In this document: piece by piece, positions 60,005 to 64,000 of the stretch
Layout of the letters: each line of letters starts with the position of its first letter
How positions within the stretch are numbered: the first letter of the stretch is position 1
Translations under genes and position numbers: made by a program
The notes under the pieces: generated by a model
Told to the model about the DNA's origin: nothing
The model's database searches: none
What the model saw: only the letters and a program-made list of their open reading frames with translations
Origin: Crotophaga sulcirostris
Lineage: Eukaryota; Chordata; Aves; Cuculiformes; Crotophagidae
Direction: 5' to 3'
DNA: 64,000 bases
Assembly: GCA_013397455.1 (NCBI GenBank)
Contig: VYZB01000217.1
Span: forward strand, 563,104 to 627,103

Positions 60005-60733
60005 TGTCACAATTTAGTCTAGCTCAGCTGATAGGCAGCTAAATGTGAGCTGTTGTGTTCCAATTCCCTTTCCTCGGTCCAGGGAAAGGGGAAAGGGAAA
60101 TGAGAGATAAAGACTTGGGGGTTGGAAACTAGGGAGGAAATAGCTTTAATGAAACAACGAAAACACTATTAATGAGAAAATAATAAAATATATACAAAAT
60201 TATCCCTCCTGACCCCGCCATGACTACATCACCATAGGTGCTGTAGAGCAGGCACAGGGAAAAGGTCACAGGTGGAACTCAGTGGCAGGAGGGAGCTGGA
60301 CTCAGGAACTGGATTCAAGAATGCATGAATCTGGGATCAGGGGCAAAAAGACAGATAAGATCTGTATTAGATGCTGGCCACTGAAGAAAGGAGTGTAACT
60401 CTCATGTTCCCCTAGTTTTATACCAAATAAGATGTATACGGTATGGAATACTCAGTTGGTCATTTTGGGGTCATCTGCTCTGTCTACTCCTTCCTGAAGG
60501 TGCTACCGTTTTTCATCCCTTTTACTTACCTCCTCCCACCAACTTGAGGATGGCCTTGGTTTCTACAGGACTAAGTATAAGCTATGGCCTTTCTGCGTAT
60601 CAGTGTCCCATGTTATAACTTCTAGAAACTCTGTCTGAAAAACATGCAGTTAACTTTCAGAAAAAGAAGTTTCTTAGATGAGGCCTAGTTGAAAAGTCAG
60701 AAAACTGATTTTACTTTAACTCAAACCAGAACA
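60005..60733 (-). mobile_element. Avian ERVL-type solo LTR with 5-bp target duplication
   Basis: A 729-bp solitary LTR in minus orientation. Read on the minus strand it starts TGTTCTGGTTTGAGTT and ends AGACTAAATTGTGACA. Inside lie a GTATTCCATACCGTATACAT block (about 60450), a TATA-like GGTATAAAAC (60424-60415), an ATTAAA signal (60150-60145) and a CTTTCCCCTTTCCCTGG stretch near the 3' end. All are in the order of avian ERVL LTRs. The flanks are GTGTT (60000-60004) and GTCTT (60734-60738), 4 of 5 matching. There are no internal viral sequences, so it arose by LTR-LTR recombination. It is in opposite orientation to the LTR at 13679-14104. Confidence 0.85.
60415..60424 (-). promoter_or_regulatory. 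TATA box of the ERVL-type LTR
   Basis: GGTATAAAAC on the minus strand, in the position of the retroviral core promoter. Activity today is unknown. Confidence 0.45.
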
Positions 60734-60977
60734 GTCTTTTAAGGGAGCATTCTTCAGACTTTCTGAGTTGTGCAGTTCACTTACTTTTGTTGTCTTCTAT
60801 TGTGCTAGTTAGGAGATTCTTCAAGGTGAAGTCGAATATGCCTTCCAGGACTGAGAGACCATCACTTGACCATGAGGCTGTAATTTGGGAATAGTTATGA
60901 TAACTAAAATGGTTATTCACAGCTAGTACCAAGGGAGACGGAATATAGACTCCATACATGCACTGAACAATTTATTG
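60734..60977. other. Short unique spacer between LTR and CR1
   Basis: 244 bases, AT-rich, nothing recognised. Confidence 0.5.
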
Positions 60978-63248
60978 ATCATAGAATATATGACCATATC
61001 TCAAGCTGAAAGGTACACACGCAAATCATTGAGTCCAACTCCCCGTTCCTCATAGAACTACCTAAAACTAAACCATATGAATAAAAGCATCATCCAGACA
61101 TTCCTTCAACTCTGACAGGTTTAGTGCCATGACCACTTCTCTGGGGAGTCAGTTCCAGTGACTGATCATCCTCTCAGTGAAGAACCTTTTCCTGATGTCC
61201 CAACTGAACTTTCCCCCGATACAGCTTTATCTCATTTTCTTGTGTCCTGTCCTTGGTCACCAGAGAGGAGATCAGAATCTCCCACTCTGCTGATCACCTT
61301 GAGGAAGTTGAAGACAGCAATCAGGTCACCCTTCAGCCTTCTCTTCTCCAAGTTGAATAAGCCAAGTGACCTTAACCACTCCTTGTAAGTCTTGTTTTCA
61401 AGTCCTTTTACCATCTTGATTTTCTTCCTCTGGACACACTCTAGTATTTCATTGTCCTACGTATATTGAGAAGTCCACATACACACACAGTATGTGGGAT
61501 GGAGCTGCACCAATGCAATGCAAAATGAGACAACCACCTCCCTCAACCAGCTGGCTATGCCATGTATGATGAACCTCAGGACATGACTGGCCCTTTTTTT
61601 TGCTGCCAGGAGACATTATTGACTCATATAGAATTTACCATCAATCCAAAACTCAGATCTCTTCCTGCAGGACCACTCTCCATCCTCTCATCCCTCAAGT
61701 TGTATGTGTAACCAGGACTACCCCATCCCAAGTGAAGAACACTGCACTTGTTTTTTGTTAGATTTCATATGGTTGGTAATTGCCCGGCTTTCTAGTCCAT
61801 CCAGATCTTGCTGTGAGGCCTCTCTGCCCTTGAGGGAGTCCATAGCTCCTCCTAATGTAGTGCCATTGGCAATCTTAATTAATGTACGTTTCATTCCTGC
61901 ATCTAGATCATTTATAAAAACGTTAAAGAACACTGGCTCTAAAATTGAGTCGTGGGAAGCCCCACTGGCCACTTGCCTGATGTAACCCAATTTATTGTAA
62001 CAGTTTGAACACAACCTAAGAGCCAATTGCTCACCCAAAATATTATGGACTTGTTTAGCTGTAAAATGGACATTTTGTCCAGAAGGATACTGTCAGACAT
62101 AGTATGAAAATCTTTGTCAGAATCCAAATCCACCACATTTATTGCCTTCCCTTGATTGACTAGATGACTGACCCTGTCATAAAAGGAGATTAAGCTGGTT
62201 AAGCAGGACTTCCACCTTGTGAACCCATGCTGGCTGTGACCAATTACTGTGTTGTCTTTTATATGTTTTTCACTTGAAAATAGTAAGTGTATTATTTCTC
62301 TATAATAACCTTCTGCATAACTTTACCGGGTGCAGACTGACAGACCTGTAATAACAGGGTCTTTCTTCTTTCCCTTCTTGGAAACTGGGCCAACATTTGC
62401 CATTTCCAGTCCACTGGGACCTCTCCAGACTACCAATAGCACTGAAAAGTAGGAAGAGGTCGTGGCATGACATTGGTCAGCTCTTTCTTTCAGTACCCTG
62501 GGATTTATCGCATCGGGCCCCATAGACTTTTACAATGCATCTGGTTGGAGCAACGAATCTCAAACAAGTTCAGAGTTGTCTAGGAGTACGCTATCTTCCC
62601 AGTCACAGTCCTCCAATACAGGGTCCAGGGTTCCCAGTGCCCATCATTGGTGTTAAAGACAGAGGAGAAGACATTGTTAGATTTCTCTGCTTTGTCTACA
62701 TTCCTATTTGTGAGGTGAACAACCTCACCAAGTAACAGACCAATGTTATCTCTGATACTCCTTTTGCAGTTAACACATTGCAAAAGCTCTTTTTGTCATC
62801 CTTCAGAGAGCTGGTTGGCTTTAACCGTAATTGAGTTTTGACTGCAAGAATTTTCTCCCTGTAGTGGTGGTCAGCAGCTCTGCAGTCCTCCTGTGTCACC
62901 TGTCCCCACTCTCAATGGCCATACACTTTCCTTTTCTGTCTGTGTTCTAGAAGATCCTTGCTCAACCTTGCCAGGCTTCAGCCCCACTTACGTGACTTCT
63001 GGCACTTTGGAATTTCTTGCCTCTGCAGTATCAAGAGGTGGCATTTAAAAAGTGACCGGCATTCGTGGACCCCAATTCCTTCAAAACCAGGTTCCCAAGC
63101 AATCTTACTAACAACCTCTTTCAGCAACCTTAAGTCTGCTGTCACCAACCATTTGAAATTCAACTACTTCATGGTCACTGTGAACAAGACAGCCACCAAT
63201 CACTTCACCCACGAGTCCTTTTCTGTTCACAAACAACAAATTTAGGAG
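60978..63248 (-). mobile_element. CR1 LINE, longest copy in the window (2.27 kb)
   Basis: The plus strand opens with ATCATAGAATATATGACC (CR1 tail) and ends near 63248 within the endonuclease. On the minus strand, from 5' to 3', it shows: a degenerate SDHEVVEF endonuclease block (near 63175); KWLVTADLRLLKEVVSKIAW and a linker; GPDAINPRVLKE (62523 onward); GPVSKKGKKKDPVI; a VDLDSDKDFHTM block (motif A region); FFNVFINDLDAGMK then IANGTTLGG where FADDTKLGG is expected, so both catalytic Asp residues are gone; DLDGLESRAITNHM; and near the 3' end MVKGLENKTYKEWLRSLGLF. Frameshifts and stops break the ORF many times. It is 5'-truncated and inactive, and looks older than the copy at 43051-43743. Confidence 0.95.
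61718..62038 (-). pseudogene. CR1 ORF2 remnant, reverse-transcriptase palm with lost catalytic site
   Basis: A 106-codon open stretch. FFNVFINDLDAGMKRTL is followed by IKIANGTTLGG, which replaces the FADDTK catalytic motif. DGLESRAITNHMKSN then follows. Loss of the Asp pair makes it non-functional. It overlaps a second broken piece in another frame (61939-62136), which holds the upstream VTSGKWPVGLP-type block, confirming a frameshift. Confidence 0.85.
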
Positions 63249-64000
63249 GGTATCTTTCCTAGATATCAGGCCAGGTATAGAAATAGATATTCCCTCTCTC
63301 AGAAAAGATTCTTATAATAAGACGTCTCTAATCCCTATTCTAAAGGGGAAAACCAGCTTTATTTTATGGGCTAAATACGTTCCTACTCAACAGTAGCCTT
63401 TTAAATGGAAGTTTTGCAGCACATTTCACCGTTATATCCAAAAGATATTTCATTGTCAGGAATATACACTAGAAATCTAATTACTCTAAGGAATTAAATA
63501 ATTCATTATTGTTATACATACACACAAAAATGTATTTATTTATTTATTTATTTAAAGGATTTATTTTTTTCCAGAGGATATGTTACCTCCTATAAAGGCA
63601 AGCAGAAATTCCATAGCTATTAATCTTATGTTACTAAATCATAAATAACAGGAGGAAAAAAAGAGTTGGCAGTTTCTCCATCCTCACTTGTCTTTAGAAG
63701 TCTTAGTCTTGTTCTTTACATTTAACCCTACAACTACTTTTAAGTCTCATGTTCTCAGAACTAGTAGCTTGATATTGTACATTAGGATTTTAATTCAAAA
63801 CATGAGCATTGTTGTAAAACCGTTTCCTAATATTTCCATGTACTTTGTTTCAGTCTTGGACAATGTGCACTGTGTTATTTTCCTGAAAAGTAGAAGTTTT
63901 ACAGGTCAGAAATGGGTCAAATGTGCTCCAAGTGTTACTTACCATTCATCCCATAAAATGAGACTATAGATAATCTGAAGCAATTCCCTGCAAAACATTT
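63249..64000. other. AT-rich unique DNA with a (TTTA)n run
   Basis: No gene recognised. A TTTA/ATTT microsatellite lies at 63533-63554. Confidence 0.5.
63533..63554. repeat. (ATTT)n microsatellite
   Basis: About five and a half TATT units: TATTTATTTATTTATTTATT and a short continuation. Confidence 0.85.

Overview
This is vertebrate nuclear DNA, almost certainly from a bird. The dispersed repeats are mainly CR1 LINEs of the avian type, most cut off at their 5' end and several with the short ATCATAGAAT- or ATACTGTG-type 3' tail. There are also ERVL-type solo LTRs with avian termini (TGTYCTGG... to ...ACCACRACA or its decay) and two short hAT elements. I saw no L1 or Alu-like sequence and no bacterial gene structure. 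The sequence is AT-rich throughout apart from the repeats and one GC-richer block at about 47.8-49.5 kb. I recognise no exon of a functional protein-coding gene, no rRNA or tRNA, no CRISPR array and no operon. The window is best read as intergenic or deep-intronic DNA. Boundaries were judged by eye and most are good to about 10-30 bases.

Layout. 1-10.3 kb: unique AT-rich DNA. 10.29-11.25 kb: CR1 (minus). 11.3-13.7 kb: unique. 13.68-14.10 kb: ERVL-type solo LTR (plus). 14.1-25.2 kb: unique, very AT-rich. 25.2-25.9 kb: CR1 (minus) carrying an ORF1-like tail joined to the endonuclease end. 26-30.7 kb: unique. 30.7-31.4 kb: very old CR1/L3-like relic (minus). 31.4-41.5 kb: unique, with the best candidates for conserved non-coding elements and a CTCF-like site. 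41.5-43.74 kb: a composite CR1 cluster with an inverted reverse-transcriptase segment and a second, younger CR1 tail; a close relative of that tail lies at 45.63-45.85 kb. 47.4-49.5 kb: CR1 pieces either side of a degenerate TOPORS-like RING-finger pseudogene. 50.4-51.35 kb: probable second type of retroviral LTR. 54.1-54.3 kb: old CR1 reverse-transcriptase relic. 54.97-55.17 and 57.19-57.38 kb: two related hAT MITEs, each with an 8-bp target duplication. 60.0-60.73 kb: ERVL-type solo LTR (minus). 60.98-63.25 kb: the longest CR1 copy (minus, 2.27 kb).

How it works together: there is no gene network to describe. The content is a layered record of retrotransposon and DNA-transposon insertions of different ages in a gene-poor region. 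The more interesting points are the rearranged CR1 cluster, the RING-finger retro-pseudogene, the paired hAT MITEs with readable target duplications, and two or three non-repetitive stretches that could be regulatory.
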